Positions 32,703 to 41,957 of a stretch of 64,000 nucleotides of DNA are shown one piece after another; the first letter of the stretch is position 1, and each line of letters begins with the position of its first letter. The notes beneath the pieces were generated by a model. The model was not told the DNA's origin and made no database searches. It saw only the letters and a program-made list of their open reading frames with translations. The DNA is from Bordetella sp. LUAb4. Its GTDB lineage: Bacteria; Pseudomonadota; Gammaproteobacteria; Burkholderiales; Burkholderiaceae_B. The DNA lies in assembly GCF_021325795.1 (NCBI RefSeq), contig NZ_JAHPZX010000005.1:62001-126000 (forward strand). Reading direction: 5' to 3'. Made by a program: the position numbers and the translations under genes.

Positions 32703-34319
32703 CTAGAACACGTGCCGGAACACCCAATACAGCACGCCCGCCAGCAGCATGGCGGCCGGCAAGGTGAGCACCCAGGCCAGCGCCAGGTTGCGCAGCGTGC
32801 TCCATTGCAGGCCGGAGCGGTTGGCCGCCATGGTGCCGGCGATGCCGGACGACAGCACGTGCGTGGTGGAGACGGGCAGGCCATAGACATCAGCGGCGCC
32901 GATGGTGGCCATGGCCACCAGTTCGGCGGAAGCGCCCTGCGCGTACGTCAGGTGCGTCTTGCCGATCTTCTCACCGACCGTGACGACGATGCGCTTCCAA
33001 CCCACCATGGTGCCTAGGCCCAGTGCGATCGCCACAGCCACCTTCACCCACAGCGGAATGAATTTGGTCGAGTCGTCGAGCGAGCGCTTGAACGCGTCCA
33101 GATTGGACTTCGTTTCGTCGTTGAAGGTGATGCTGCTGTTTTTCTTCATCCGGCTGATGGTTTCCGAAGCCAGGTACATGTCGTTGCGGACGTTGCCCAC
33201 GGCGTCGGCCGGCACCGCGGCCAGCGAGCCGTATTGGCGCACCTGAGTGCCGATGGAACCGGTCAGCGCGGCCAGCGACGGGACCACCTCGGCATTCATT
33301 TCATTGGTCCGGATGAAGGTCGTCAGCGCCTTGCGCGGATCGGCTGGCGCGGCGGTGGGCGCCGTACGGATGAGCGACGCCTGGGTGGCTTGCGCCACCG
33401 CGGCGAAGCGATTCATTTCCTCGACCGGCATGGCGCGATTCAGGCCATAGGTCAGCGGCACGGTACCGACCAGGATCAGCATGATCAGGCCCATGCCTTT
33501 CTGGCCGTCATTCGAACCGTGGGCGAAGGATACGCCGGTGCAGGTCAGGATCAGCAGGCCACGGATCCACAAGGGCGGCGGCGCATTGCCCTTGGGTTCC
33601 TGGTACAGCTCGCGGTTCTTGACGAAGGCGCGCAGCACGATCAGCAGCAGCGCCGCGCACACGAAGCCGACGATGGGCGACACCAGCAAGGTGATGCCCA
33701 CGCTCTTGGCTTGCGCCCAGTCCACGCCGGCGCTGCCGTCGCGGCCGTTCATCATGGCATTGGCCACGCCCACGCCGATGATGGAGCCGATCAGCGTGTG
33801 CGAGGACGACGCCGGCAGACCCAGCCACCAGGTCGCCAGATTCCACAGGATGGCCGCGATCAGCAACGCGAACACCATGGCGAAGCCGGCGCTGGAGCCC
33901 ACCTGCAGGATCAGTTCCACCGGCAGCAGGGAGATGATGCCGAAGGCCACCGCGCCGCTGGACAGCAGCACGCCCAGGAAGTTGAACAGGCCCGACCACA
34001 TCACGGCGAAGTTGGGGGCGAGAGAGTTGGTGTAGATGACCGTGGCCACGGCATTGGCCGTGTCGTGGAATCCGTTGACGAACTCGAAGCCGAGCGCGAT
34101 CAGCAGAGCCAGGCCCAGCAGGACGAAGGAGAACCAGGCGGTGAAATTGGCATGGGAATTGTCCATGTCGCGGAACAGGCTATGCCCCGTGTAGAACAGG
34201 CCGACGGCCAGCAGGCCGATGAAGACGATCACGGTCGTGGGACCGGTTTTCTGGTCGAAGCGCGAACGCGCCGCGCCATGAGAAGGCGGCAGGGCCGCGG
34301 TCTCGGTTGCGGTATTCAT
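32703..34319 (-). CDS. PiT-family inorganic phosphate transporter
   Basis: A protein of 538 residues of the PiT family, which takes up phosphate (as a metal-phosphate complex) with protons. The two family signatures are GFEFVNGFHDTANAVATVIYTN near 75-100 and GVSFAHGSNDGQKGMG in the middle; the C-terminal half has GLPVSTTHVLSSGIAG. A large soluble loop (about 320-440) is present, as in E. coli PitA. The start at 34319 has GAGAGG upstream and removes an unlikely 14-residue extension. No phoU-like (DUF47) partner gene is adjacent. Regulation is not evident. Confidence 0.92.
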   Translation of the reverse strand: MNTATETAALPPSHGAARSRFDQKTGPTTVIVFIGLLAVGLFYTGHSLFRDMDNSHANFTAWFSFVLLGLALLIALGFEFVNGFHDTANAVATVIYTNSLAPNFAVMWSGLFNFLGVLLSSGAVAFGIISLLPVELILQVGSSAGFAMVFALLIAAILWNLATWWLGLPASSSHTLIGSIIGVGVANAMMNGRDGSAGVDWAQAKSVGITLLVSPIVGFVCAALLLIVLRAFVKNRELYQEPKGNAPPPLWIRGLLILTCTGVSFAHGSNDGQKGMGLIMLILVGTVPLTYGLNRAMPVEEMNRFAAVAQATQASLIRTAPTAAPADPRKALTTFIRTNEMNAEVVPSLAALTGSIGTQVRQYGSLAAVPADAVGNVRNDMYLASETISRMKKNSSITFNDETKSNLDAFKRSLDDSTKFIPLWVKVAVAIALGLGTMVGWKRIVVTVGEKIGKTHLTYAQGASAELVAMATIGAADVYGLPVSTTHVLSSGIAGTMAANRSGLQWSTLRNLALAWVLTLPAAMLLAGVLYWVFRHVF

Positions 34320-34436
34320 GGGTTTTGCCTCTCGGGGGTGGCTTATCGTTGGGGGGTACAACGATGCTATGACCGCCGGGTGACAATGACATGACGGCCG
34401 CCCGCCCGCAGTGCGCGGCTGGCCCCTGCGTTCCCG

Positions 34437-35270
34437 TTAACGCGTGCCGCGCCGCCGCCGGTCGTAAGTCCGCTGGTACCAGTCCAGCAATACCGCCGCG
34501 CTGCTTTCCCATTGCTCGCCGTACATCATGGCGTGCGGCTGGTCGGCCAGCGCCTGGTGCTCGAAGCCGAAGAAATCGGCAATGGCGCGGTCCTGGCCGG
34601 CGGGATGGCGCGCCGGATCGTCGCGGCCTGCTTCCAGGCACAGGCCCTGGCTGCGCATGGCAAAGGGATTGACGGCCACGCGCAAGGCGTAACGGTCGTT
34701 GAGCACCTGCGGGCTTTCGGCGCACAGGCGCTGACGGATGGCGCTGACGTCCACGTCCGCCGCACAGCCGGCGAAGCGTTCGCGGATTTCGACGTCGCCG
34801 GGCGGCGCGCGCAGCACGTCTTCCGGCACCGTCGGCAGGGCGGCCGCACCCGGCAGATTGGCGGGCGGGGAGGGGGCGAGCAGGACGACGCCGGCGGGCG
34901 CGCGCGCCATTTCCGTGGCGGCGACCAGCACCGGCAGGGCACCCATGCTATGGCCGACCAGCACCACGGGGCCTTCCATGCGGTCCGTGGCGCGTTGCAC
35001 CGACACGGCCAGGTCGCGGATACCCGCGTGCAGGAAGGTCGCATCCTGCGGCAAGCCTCCATGGCCGGGCAGATCCAGCGCGGCGCAGGCGATGTCCTGC
35101 CGCGCGAAATAGCTGAGATAGTTGGCGTAGCACCAGGCCCCGTGGTATGCACCATGCACGAACAGCAACAGGGGTTGGCCATGCGAGGGCGGCGCGCCCA
35201 GCAGCAGCCGGCCGGCGCCGGCGGGGTAGGAAGGCAAGCGGTCGGTCAAGCTGAAATCGAAAGAAGGCAT
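34437..35270 (-). CDS. alpha/beta-hydrolase
   Basis: A protein of 277 residues of the alpha/beta-hydrolase fold. The oxyanion region is FVHGAYHGAWCY (about 36-47), the nucleophile elbow is GHSMG (Ser near 107) and a probable catalytic His is in the C-terminal DQPHAMMYGEQWESS. The N-terminus lacks a signal peptide, so it is cytoplasmic. The substrate is unknown; the fold includes esterases, lactonases and C-C hydrolases. The start at 35270 is chosen by alignment to the fold, since the upstream extension is not protein-like. It lies downstream of the dehydratase gene on the same strand with a 140-base gap. Confidence 0.8.
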   Translation of the reverse strand: MPSFDFSLTDRLPSYPAGAGRLLLGAPPSHGQPLLLFVHGAYHGAWCYANYLSYFARQDIACAALDLPGHGGLPQDATFLHAGIRDLAVSVQRATDRMEGPVVLVGHSMGALPVLVAATEMARAPAGVVLLAPSPPANLPGAAALPTVPEDVLRAPPGDVEIRERFAGCAADVDVSAIRQRLCAESPQVLNDRYALRVAVNPFAMRSQGLCLEAGRDDPARHPAGQDRAIADFFGFEHQALADQPHAMMYGEQWESSAAVLLDWYQRTYDRRRRGTR

Positions 35271-35410
35271 GGCGATGGCGGCGGTCGTTGGACATGCAAG
35301 GATAATCTGGCTCGCTGATCGAGACAAAGACGCCCGACGAGCCTGACCGAGCGTCCTGGATCGTCCGATGCATGCGCGGGGTTGCCGCCGCCGCCCCCGC
35401 CCTGTGCGCG

Positions 35411-37197
35411 TCAGAAAATCGGCGGTTCCGGCGTGGGGGCCGTGCCCGCCAGCGAGCGGAAATCGCAGCCCTGGTCCGCTTGGGTGACTTCCGCCTGATA
35501 GATGCGGGTATAGCCGCGCTGATAAGGTTGCGGCGGCGGCACCCAGGCCTGCCGGCGCAGGGCCAGTTCTTCTTCCGCCACCAGCATGTCGAGGCGCCGT
35601 TCGCCTATGTCCAGGCGCACCAGGTCACCCGTGCGCAGCAGGGCCAGCGGTCCGCCCACCGCCGATTCCGGCGCCACGTGCAGAATGCAGGTGCCGTAGT
35701 GCGTGCCACTCATCCGCCCGTCCGAAATGCGCACCATGTCGCGCACGCCCTGGCGCAGCAGTTTCTTGGGGATGGGCAAGTTACCCCACTCCGGCATGCC
35801 GGGGCCGCCCACCGGCCCCGCGTTGCGCAAGACCAGCACGGTGTTCTCGTCGGCATCGAGATCGGGATCGTCGGTGGCCGCCAGCATTTCCTCGTTGGAG
35901 TCGAACACCAGCGCGCGGCCGGTGTGGCGCAGCAGGCGTGGGCTGGCCGCCGAGGGCTTGATGACGGCGCCGTCCGGGCACAGGTTGCCGCGCAGTACGG
36001 CCAGGGCCATACCCGCTTCCGGGCAGTCGGCCGTCGCGGCGATCAGGGGATCGTCGCAACCGCGGATGGTAGGGGCCGCCTGCGCCGCGGAGCCTTCGTC
36101 CGCATCGGGCCAGGCATCCAATTCCTCGCCCAGGGTACGGCCCGTGATGGTGAGCGCGGACAGGTCCAGGTGCTGGCGTATCCGCTTGAGGACCGCCGGC
36201 AGGCCGCCCGCGTAATAGAAGTCTTCCATCAGGCCCTTGCCCGAAGGATAGAGGTCGACGATCACCGGTACGCGCCGCGCCACCGCATCCAGTTCATCCA
36301 GGGTCAGCGCGATGCCCGCGCGGCCAGCCATCGCCGGCAAATGCACGGCGGCATTGGTCGATCCCCCCAGGGCCATGTACGCGACGATGGCATTGTGGAA
36401 CGAGGCGCGCGTGATCAGGCTCGATGGCTTCAAATCGTCCCACACCATGTCCACGATGCGCTGGCCACAGGCCCAGGCCATGCGGGGATGCGCGCTGTCG
36501 ACCGCCGGTATGGCCATGGCACCAGGCAGCGACAGGCCCATGGCTTCGACGATCGCGGTCATGGTGCTGGCCGTGCCCATGGTGTTGCAGGTGCCCGGCG
36601 AGCGCGCCATCCTGCCTTCCAGTCGCACCCATTCGGCATGGCTGATATTGCCGATGGCGTATTCGGCCCAGAACTTCTTGGTATGCGTGCCCGCGCCGAC
36701 GGCCTGGCCACGATAACGATCATCGAGCAGGGGGCCGGCCGGCAGATAGATGGCGGGAATGTCCATGGATAGCGCGCCCATGACCAGGCCGGGCGTGGTC
36801 TTGTCGCAGCCGCCCATCAGCACCACGCATCCAGGGGCAGGCTGCGCAGCAACTCCTCCGCCTCCATGGCCAGAAAGTTGCGGTAGATCATGGTGGTGGG
36901 CTTGACCATGACTTCGCCCAGGCTCATGGCCGGCAATTCGAATGGAAAGCCGCCGGCTTGCAGGATGCCGCGCTTGACCGACTCGGCGCGCTCGCGCAGG
37001 TGCGCGTGGCAAGGCGACAGTTCGCTCCAGGTGTTGAGAATGCCGATGCAGGGCCGACCGAGGAAGGATTCGCGGGCAAAGCCTTGCTGCTGCATGCGCT
37101 GGCGGTGGGCGAAACCGCGGATCTCTTCGTTGGCGAACCAGCGCTGGCTGCGCAATTGGTCCAAGGTCTTGCGGGCGGCGGGGCGGGTGGGACTCAC
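35411..37197 (-). pseudogene. IlvD/Edd-family sugar-acid dehydratase, single-base frameshift
   Basis: The intact product would have about 595 residues and belong to the IlvD/Edd [2Fe-2S] dehydratase family, nearest in pattern to L-arabonate and related aldonate dehydratases rather than to IlvD of branched-chain synthesis. The N-terminal part (37197 to about 36828) encodes FLGRPCIGILNTWSELSPCH and GEVMVKPTTMIYRN and then runs to a stop as LPLDAWC. The family sequence resumes in another frame as VVLMGGCDKTTPG and continues to PGTCNTMGTAST and the C-terminus. Adding one G (GATGGCGTGG for GATGCGTGG) near 36827 restores LPLDGVVLMGGCDK. The gene is therefore either inactivated by a one-base deletion or affected by a sequencing error. 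All three cluster cysteines are otherwise present. Confidence 0.85.
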
Positions 37198-37246
37198 GAG
37201 GATGTCTCCTTGCTGCGATGTCAGTACTGGTTATCAATATTGGCTG

Positions 37247-38047
37247 TCAGTATTGGCTTTGAGTCACGGGCGTATGCTGCCGCGCGAAACGGGCGGCGAC
37301 ATCATCGGCCGCCTTGCGCAACAGCACCTGGTCGGTGGCGACCGCGACGAACAAAGCGCCTTGGTCCAGGCAGGCGCGCGCACGTGGCTCGTCCAGCATC
37401 AGTATGCCCGGCGCCTTGGCGCAAGCGCGGATGCGGCGGATGGCATCGTCGATGGCGGCGCTGACCTTGGGATGCTGCAGCTCACCGGGATAACCCATGC
37501 TGGCTGACAGGTCGCCCGGACCGACGAAGATACCGTCGACGCCGTCGATAGCCGCAATGGCTTCGATATTGTCCAGGGCCTCTTCCGTTTCCACCTGGAC
37601 CAGCAGGCACAGCTCCTTGTCGGCATCCCGCACATAGTCCGCATCGCGGCCGAAGTGGCTGGCGCGCATGGTGCCGCCCATGCCGCGGATGCCGTGCGGT
37701 GGATAACGCATGGCCGCCACGGCGGCAGCCGCTTGCTCGGCGTTCTGCACGAAAGGCAGCAGCAGCGTTTGCGCGCCGATGTCCAGGTAGCGCTTGATCA
37801 GCACGGCGTCGTTCCAGGCGGGGCGAACCACGGCATGGGCCGGCCGGCGCTGTTCGGCGGCGACGGCCTGCAGTTGCTGCAGCATTAGCGGCACGTCGCT
37901 GGGCGTGTGTTCCGTGTCCAGCAGCAGCCAGTCGTAGCCGGAGCCGGCGATCAGCTCGGACACGAAAGGCGATGCCAGGGTGGACCACAGGCCGATCTGC
38001 GGCCGGCCGGCACGCAGCGCGTGCTTGAAGGGATTGTGCAAAGGCAT
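37247..38047 (-). CDS. HpcH/HpaI-family aldolase (2-keto-3-deoxy acid aldolase)
   Basis: A protein of 266 residues of the class II HpcH/HpaI aldolase family, metal-dependent enzymes that split 2-keto-3-deoxy sugar acids or 4-hydroxy-2-oxo acids into pyruvate and an aldehyde. Visible features are GLWSTLASPFVSELIAGSGYDW, the metal and substrate segment LLLDTEHTPSD, VQVETEEALDNIEAIAAIDG and IFVGPGDLSASMGYPG. Among the neighbours, a dehydratase would supply the 2-keto-3-deoxy substrate. It lies between the Bug receptor and the dehydratase gene on the same strand. The C-terminal codons are followed by short TCAGTATTGG-type repeats. Gene symbols such as hpaI or rhmA would be guesses. Confidence 0.9.
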   Translation of the reverse strand: MPLHNPFKHALRAGRPQIGLWSTLASPFVSELIAGSGYDWLLLDTEHTPSDVPLMLQQLQAVAAEQRRPAHAVVRPAWNDAVLIKRYLDIGAQTLLLPFVQNAEQAAAAVAAMRYPPHGIRGMGGTMRASHFGRDADYVRDADKELCLLVQVETEEALDNIEAIAAIDGVDGIFVGPGDLSASMGYPGELQHPKVSAAIDDAIRRIRACAKAPGILMLDEPRARACLDQGALFVAVATDQVLLRKAADDVAARFARQHTPVTQSQY

Positions 38048-38126
38048 GGTGCGATCTCTATGTTGCTAATAACTGTTGCTGTTGCTGTTGCCGTGCGTGC
38101 GAGTGCTGTCGCCGCGCTGCTGGCGG

Positions 38127-39122
38127 TCAGTCGATATGCACGTTGCCGGCACGGATCACCTCGCCCATGGACTGGTAATCCTTTTTCAGGCGGGCCGTGA
38201 AGTCGTCAGGCGTGGAGGACAGGATTTCGAAGCCCTGTGCTTGCAGCGGCTTGCGGAAGTCCGGATCGTCGAGAATCTTGCGCATGGCCGCATTCAACTT
38301 CTCCACGATGGGCGCGGGCGTGCCGGAACGCACCAGCATGCCGCTCCAGGCCACCGACTCGACACCGGGCAAGCCGGCCTCGGCCATGGTGGGGACGTCG
38401 GGCAGCAGCGGCGAACGCTTGGTATCGGCCACCGCCAGCACACGGATCTTGCCCGACTCGTGGTAGGGCACCACCGCCGACAGATTGTGGAACATCATCG
38501 GTATCTGTCCGGCCAGCACATCGTTCAACGCAGCGGGCCCGCCCTTGTAGGGAATATGCATGAGCTGCACGCCGGCCTTGGTCTGGAACTGCAGGCCGAC
38601 CAGATGCATGGTGTTGCCATTGCCGGCGGAGCCGAAGGCGAGGGTGCCCGGTTTTGCGCGGGCCGCGGCGACCACATCGGCCACGGAACGATAAGGCGTT
38701 TGCGCGCCCACCAGCAGCACATTGGGTGTCTGGTTGGTGAGGGTCAGCGGTTGGAAATCCTTGATGGAATCGAAGCCCGCATCCTTGTACAGGTGAGGAT
38801 TCACGGCCAGGGTGCTGACGGAACCAAAGAAGATGGTGTAGCCGTCGGCCGGGGTGATACGCGCCACGTTGGCCGCGGCGATGTTGCCGTTGGCGCCCGG
38901 CCGGTTGAGGATGATGACGGATTGTCCAAGCGCCTTGCCCAGTGCCTGGCCGAAGGGCCGGGCAAACTGGTCGGCCGCGCCGCCGGCAGGCTGGGGGACC
39001 ACGATGGTGATGGGCTGGGTAGGGTAGTCCGAGCTGGCTTGCGCGGCCTGGGGCAGGATCGCGCCGGCGGTCAGGGTCAGCGCGCCGGTGAGCAAGGCGC
39101 GCGCAATGGCTGTCGATGGCAT
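38127..39122 (-). CDS. Bug/TctC-family periplasmic solute receptor
   Basis: A protein of 331 residues. A signal peptide (about 1-28, ending in QAAQASS) precedes YPTQPITIVVPQPAGGAADQFARPFG, the Bug ligand loop. VIILNRPGANGNIAAAN and LMHIPYKGGPAALNDVLAG follow. In this context the ligand is probably a sugar acid or other carboxylate processed by the aldolase and dehydratases. It is the first gene of the minus-strand operon and lies across a promoter region from the LacI regulator. Two mirror-image operators lie between them. Confidence 0.93.
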   Translation of the reverse strand: MPSTAIARALLTGALTLTAGAILPQAAQASSDYPTQPITIVVPQPAGGAADQFARPFGQALGKALGQSVIILNRPGANGNIAAANVARITPADGYTIFFGSVSTLAVNPHLYKDAGFDSIKDFQPLTLTNQTPNVLLVGAQTPYRSVADVVAAARAKPGTLAFGSAGNGNTMHLVGLQFQTKAGVQLMHIPYKGGPAALNDVLAGQIPMMFHNLSAVVPYHESGKIRVLAVADTKRSPLLPDVPTMAEAGLPGVESVAWSGMLVRSGTPAPIVEKLNAAMRKILDDPDFRKPLQAQGFEILSSTPDDFTARLKKDYQSMGEVIRAGNVHID

Positions 39123-39195
39123 GGCTGTCGTCTCCGTAGTCTTTGTCGGCCGAGCGGAAGCGTCGGCGGTTTTATAAGTCTGGGAAATTTGCTTA

Positions 39196-39209
39196 TGGAA
39201 CCGGTTTCA
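39196..39209. promoter_or_regulatory. LacI-type operator O1 (TGGAACCGGTTTCA)
   Basis: A near-perfect palindrome with the central CG typical of LacI/GalR-family operators. It lies 74 bases upstream of the Bug start and is the exact reverse complement of the site at 39310-39323. Confidence 0.75.
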
Positions 39210-39309
39210 TCGTTCATTCAAAAAAAGACGCCAGCGCTTTCGCGGACGTCGTCATTGCCATCGTGATGGCAACTGCCAGGTCAAGGCCAGCTTACCGTTA
39301 CGATCAATA

Positions 39310-39323
39310 TGAAACCGGTTCCA
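39310..39323. promoter_or_regulatory. LacI-type operator O2 (TGAAACCGGTTCCA)
   Basis: The exact reverse complement of O1, 114 bases from it centre to centre, about 85 bases upstream of the LacI-family start. A pair at this distance would allow looping and control of both divergent transcripts. Confidence 0.75.
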
Positions 39324-39407
39324 TGCCGAAAGTGTATTATTCCCCCTCGCCATCCGTCAATCCATCGCGATGCGTCCTGGACGTGTCGCGCCCAGCCCGG
39401 AAAACCT

Positions 39408-40559
39408 ATGACCGCCGACGTGCCGGACGACAGCGCAGCCCGCCGCCGCGGCGCGCGGCCCAAGCTGCTTGCGACCACCAACCGCGACATCGCGCGCCTG
39501 GCGCAGGTGTCGGTGGTCACCGTGTCACGCTACTTCAATTCGCCCGAGCTGGTTTCGGAGGGCGTGCGCGAGCGCCTGAGCGAGGTCATCGCGCAAACCG
39601 GCTATGTGCCCAGCCAGGTGGCGCGCCGGCTGGCATCGTCCAAGAGCGGCGTGGTGGGCGCCGTCATGCAGAACGTCGGCAGTCCTACCTTCGCGCGTGT
39701 CGTGCAGGGCATCACCGAGGTGCTGGACCGCCAGGGCCTGCAACTGCTGCTGGCCAGCAGCGACTACCTGCAGCATGCCGAAGCGCGGGCGATACGCACC
39801 TTCCTGGGCTGGCATCCGAGCGCGCTCATCCTGACTCGGGGCGACCATGCGCCCGAGATCGAAGCCTTGCTGCGGGGCACCCGCGTGCCCGTGGTGGAAG
39901 CCTGGGACCTGGCTGACGACCGGCCCTTTTATCAGGTCGGCTTTCGCCAGCAGGACGCAGGCGCGCTGGTGGCGCGCCATTTCCTCGAACAAGGGGTGGC
40001 GCGCGCGCGGTACGTGCTGCCCGCGAGCGCCCAGGATAGTCGCGCGACCCGCCGGGGCGAAGGCTTCGCGCTGGCCCTGCGCGCCGGCGGCGGTGACGCA
40101 CAGTGCGTGCGTGCCGCCGTCGCGGATGACTTCGCCGCCGGCGAGGCCGCCATTGCGGCGTTCGCCGCTGAGCCTCCCGCGGAACGTCCCCGCGCCTTGG
40201 CCTTTGCCAATGACAATATGGCGATGGCGGCCTTGTTGCGCGCGTCCGCGTATGGGGTGGCCGTGCCGCGCGATTGTGGCGTGGCGGGCTATGGCGACGC
40301 GCTACTGGGGCCGCTGCTGGTGCCCGCCTTGACCACCGTGCGTCCGGACCCCTATGCCATCGGCACGGCGGCCGCGCAGACGGTCTTGCGCCTGATCCCG
40401 GGCGGTGGCCCCGGCGGTGGCCAGATCGACGGCCCGAGCAGTGGCTCAAGCGCTGGCCCAAGTCCTGACACAAGTCCTGGCCCGATCGACGGCGTGGCGC
40501 TGCGCCAGGATGTGCCCTGCGAACTGGTGGCCCGCGCGAGCAGCGCGATGGCCAAGTGA
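39408..40559 (+). CDS. LacI-family regulator of the sugar-acid cluster
   Basis: A protein of 383 residues. The LacI HTH and hinge are at residues about 22-80 (IARLAQVSVVTVSRYFNSPELVSEGVRERL, then ARRLASSKSGVVGAVM), followed by a periplasmic-binding-protein-like sensor domain. The effector is probably an intermediate of the neighbouring dehydratase/aldolase pathway. A Gly/Ser/Pro-rich insert near the C-terminus (GGGPGGGQIDGPSSGSS) is unusual and is made of short repeats. The start at 39408 fits the usual short N-terminal tail. It faces the Bug-aldolase-dehydratase operon across two operators, so it probably represses that operon and itself. Confidence 0.9.
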   Translation: MTADVPDDSAARRRGARPKLLATTNRDIARLAQVSVVTVSRYFNSPELVSEGVRERLSEVIAQTGYVPSQVARRLASSKSGVVGAVMQNVGSPTFARVVQGITEVLDRQGLQLLLASSDYLQHAEARAIRTFLGWHPSALILTRGDHAPEIEALLRGTRVPVVEAWDLADDRPFYQVGFRQQDAGALVARHFLEQGVARARYVLPASAQDSRATRRGEGFALALRAGGGDAQCVRAAVADDFAAGEAAIAAFAAEPPAERPRALAFANDNMAMAALLRASAYGVAVPRDCGVAGYGDALLGPLLVPALTTVRPDPYAIGTAAAQTVLRLIPGGGPGGGQIDGPSSGSSAGPSPDTSPGPIDGVALRQDVPCELVARASSAMAK

Positions 40560-40603
40560 ATGGTTTTTTCCTGTGAATGGTTTTTCTCTACGACCTTGCC
40601 GAC

Positions 40604-41746
40604 ATGGATTACGACAAAGCCTTCGAAATCACCCGCTTGGAAACCCTGGTCTTGCGCGTGCCTGCCGATCCGCCGGTACGCACTTCTTTCGGCGTCATGC
40701 ATGACCGCCCCGCCGTGCTGGTGCGCGTCACCGGCGCCGATGGTGTGCAGGGATGGGGCGAAGTATGGTGCAACTTCCCTGCCGTGGGGGCCGAGCATCG
40801 CGCCAGATTGGTGGACAGTTGCATCAAGCCGCTCGTACTGGGCCATGCCTGGTCCACGCCGCAGGATTGTTTCGCTACGCTGAGCGAGAGCCTGCGCATT
40901 CTGGCGATCCAGTCCGGCGAGCCTGGTCCGCTGGCCCAGGCGCTGGCCGGGGTCGATACCGCCATCTGGGACATGTTGGCCCGGCGTGCCGAACGTCCGC
41001 TTTGGCAACTGCTTGGCGGCCAGGCGACGATCAATGTGTATACCTCGGGCATCAATCCCGACCAGCCGGAGCGCGTTGCTGAAGCCAAGGCGCGCGAGGG
41101 CTATACCGCCTTCAAGTTGAAGGTAGGCTTTGGCGACCAGCGCGACGAGGACAATGTGCGGGCCTTGCGCCGGACCATGGGCCAGGACGCAACGCTGATG
41201 GTGGACGCGAACCAGGCCTGGGTGCCGGCGCAGGCTGCGCGAATGGCGGACCGCCTGGCGGTGCATGGCCTCGCTTGGCTGGAGGAGCCGCTGCCGGCCG
41301 ACACGCCCTGGCCGGTATGGCGCGCGTTGACGGCGGGGGCGCCACTGCCCATCGCCGGCGGCGAGAACCTGCGCGGCGGGGAATCCTTCGTCGCGGCGAT
41401 GGAGGAGGGCGGCTTGTCCGTGATCCAGCCCGATCTGGGCAAGTGGGGCGGTATCAGCGCCTGCCTGCCGGTCGCGCGCGATGTCCTGCGGCTGGGACGC
41501 ACCTTCTGCCCGCACTGGCTGGGCGGGGGCATAGGGCTGACCGCGTCCATGCACCTGAAGGCCGCGGTGGGCGGCGCCGGCTATGTGGAGGTCGACTCCA
41601 ATCCCAATGCCCTGCGCGATTGGCTTTTGCCGAAAGACCATGCGGTCAAGGCAGGGCAGGTCACGCTGTCCGATGCGCCTGGACTCGGTGTGACACCGGA
41701 TCTCGACCGGCTGCGTCCTTACATCGTGGCCTCCCACGGGACCTGA
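40604..41746 (+). CDS. mandelate racemase/muconate lactonizing-type dehydratase
   Basis: A protein of 380 residues of the enolase superfamily. The capping domain is at the N-terminus. The barrel has FKLKVGF (KxK near 172), MVDANQAW near 200, EEPL near 226 and GGENL near 253 (metal ligands), and CPHWLGGGIGLTASMHL with the catalytic His near 303. This points to an acid-sugar dehydratase or racemase rather than a muconate enzyme. Its position just after the LacI gene, facing away from the aldolase operon, suggests it works in the same pathway, perhaps on an aldonate or aldarate. The start is uncertain: ATGs at 40577 and 40604 both lack a strong ribosome site; 40604 fits the family better. Confidence 0.85.
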   Translation: MDYDKAFEITRLETLVLRVPADPPVRTSFGVMHDRPAVLVRVTGADGVQGWGEVWCNFPAVGAEHRARLVDSCIKPLVLGHAWSTPQDCFATLSESLRILAIQSGEPGPLAQALAGVDTAIWDMLARRAERPLWQLLGGQATINVYTSGINPDQPERVAEAKAREGYTAFKLKVGFGDQRDEDNVRALRRTMGQDATLMVDANQAWVPAQAARMADRLAVHGLAWLEEPLPADTPWPVWRALTAGAPLPIAGGENLRGGESFVAAMEEGGLSVIQPDLGKWGGISACLPVARDVLRLGRTFCPHWLGGGIGLTASMHLKAAVGGAGYVEVDSNPNALRDWLLPKDHAVKAGQVTLSDAPGLGVTPDLDRLRPYIVASHGT

Positions 41747-41857
41747 GCACGCGGGGCGTGGACGCCGGCGGGATGATCCGCCGCAGGCGTCCGGTCGGCA
41801 ACGACCTCTCGCCCCGGTCCCCACACTGGAGCAGATTTAAGAATATTCTGAATCGAT

Positions 41858-41886
41858 TTGCGAATAATTCCTATTTAATATATATT
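41858..41886 (+). promoter_or_regulatory. probable promoter of tonB-exbBD
   Basis: A -35-like TTGCGA and a -10-like TATATT are separated by 17 bases in an AT-rich stretch (about 41830-41890). Three GAAT/ATTC elements overlap this stretch (for example GAATATTC at 41841 and GAATAATTC at 41862). A Fur operator would be expected here for an iron-uptake operon, but no site matches the Fur consensus well enough to call. Confidence 0.5.
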
Positions 41887-41957
41887 CTTGGGCTTCATTC
41901 GCCCTGCGTTTTGTTTTTCCCGTGGGGTGCGCACAGATATTGTTTCCCGGCTGATTC

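Noticed and set aside
33234-34394. A 386-codon plus-strand frame opposite the Pit transporter
   Set aside because: It is an antisense shadow with biased Gly/Gln/Arg/His composition and no start signal.
41830-41890. A Fur box at the tonB promoter
   Set aside because: The AT-rich GAAT/ATTC elements do not match the 19-base Fur consensus well enough; only the promoter is reported.
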